Of a stretch of 36,514 nt of DNA, positions 36,450 to 36,514 are shown one piece after another (position 1 is the stretch's first letter; every line of letters starts with the position of its first letter). Where the stretch lies: positions 1-36,514 of IMG/VR virus record IMGVR_UViG_3300043640_000033. One strand, given 5' to 3'. Origin of the DNA: a virus. The notes beneath the pieces are model-generated. The model saw nothing but the letters and a program-made list of their open reading frames with translations, searched no databases and was not told where the DNA came from. A program made the position numbers and the translations under genes.

Positions 36450-36514
36450 CGTCGCCTCATCCCTCCTGACCTGGGGTTTCATGCAAGCTGAAAATAGAGA
36501 GAGAAAAGGTTCCG

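Noticed and set aside
36483-36514. Possible genome end or cos site at the right edge
   Set aside because: The last bases are AT- and purine-rich compared with the rest, but there is too little sequence to identify a packaging site.

Overview
This window is a stretch of a double-stranded DNA tailed bacteriophage (siphovirus) of an actinobacterium, most likely Streptomyces. The DNA is visibly GC-rich, GTG starts are common, and it encodes a WhiB-like regulator and a DUF7455-type zinc protein, both actinobacterial families. It carries a complete HK97-type head module, a long tape measure and a lysis cassette. The gene content (primase-polymerase, Cas4-family exonuclease, endonuclease VII, C5 methyltransferase, WhiB) resembles R4-like Streptomyces phages; that placement is inference from gene content, not a database match. 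No integrase is visible, and the left edge cuts the primase-polymerase gene.

Layout. (1) Positions 1-9432, all on the minus strand: a dense early/replication operon read right to left. It begins with small unknown and zinc-ribbon proteins, a C5 DNA methyltransferase and a secreted lytic transglycosylase. It continues through zinc-ribbon micro-proteins, endonuclease VII, a tandem pair of paralogues, a Cas4-like nuclease and an HNH endonuclease, and ends with WhiB and the primase-polymerase. Many neighbouring genes share four-base ATGA or GTGA stop/start overlaps, so translation is probably coupled. (2) Positions 9433-10146: the only long non-coding stretch. It holds a candidate leftward promoter with a ~220 nt structured leader (a hairpin and a tRNA-like fold) and a candidate rightward promoter whose -10 box lies inside a palindrome. 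(3) Positions 10147-11829, plus strand: a short operon of an XRE/Cro-type regulator, two predicted membrane proteins and three unknown small proteins. (4) Positions 11841-11878: a 16-bp perfect-stem terminator between convergent operons. (5) Positions 11910-36449, minus strand: the late operon read right to left. Its order is head-proximal accessory/structural proteins, small and large terminase, portal, S78 prohead protease, major capsid, small head proteins, connector proteins, tail tube, tail chaperones joined by a -1 frameshift, tape measure, tail-tip proteins, then the lysis genes.

Together the left arm supplies DNA replication, recombination and modification functions, the central plus-strand operon may control the switch or superinfection immunity, and the right arm builds and releases virions. 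Points of interest are the canonical slippery sequence in the chaperone gene, 66-bp tandem repeats in the tape measure, and three independent transglycosylase-domain proteins. Others are a beta-rich module shared by the tail-tip protein and a protein upstream of the terminase, a LysM inserted into a fibronectin-like domain, and hairpins that divide the late operon.
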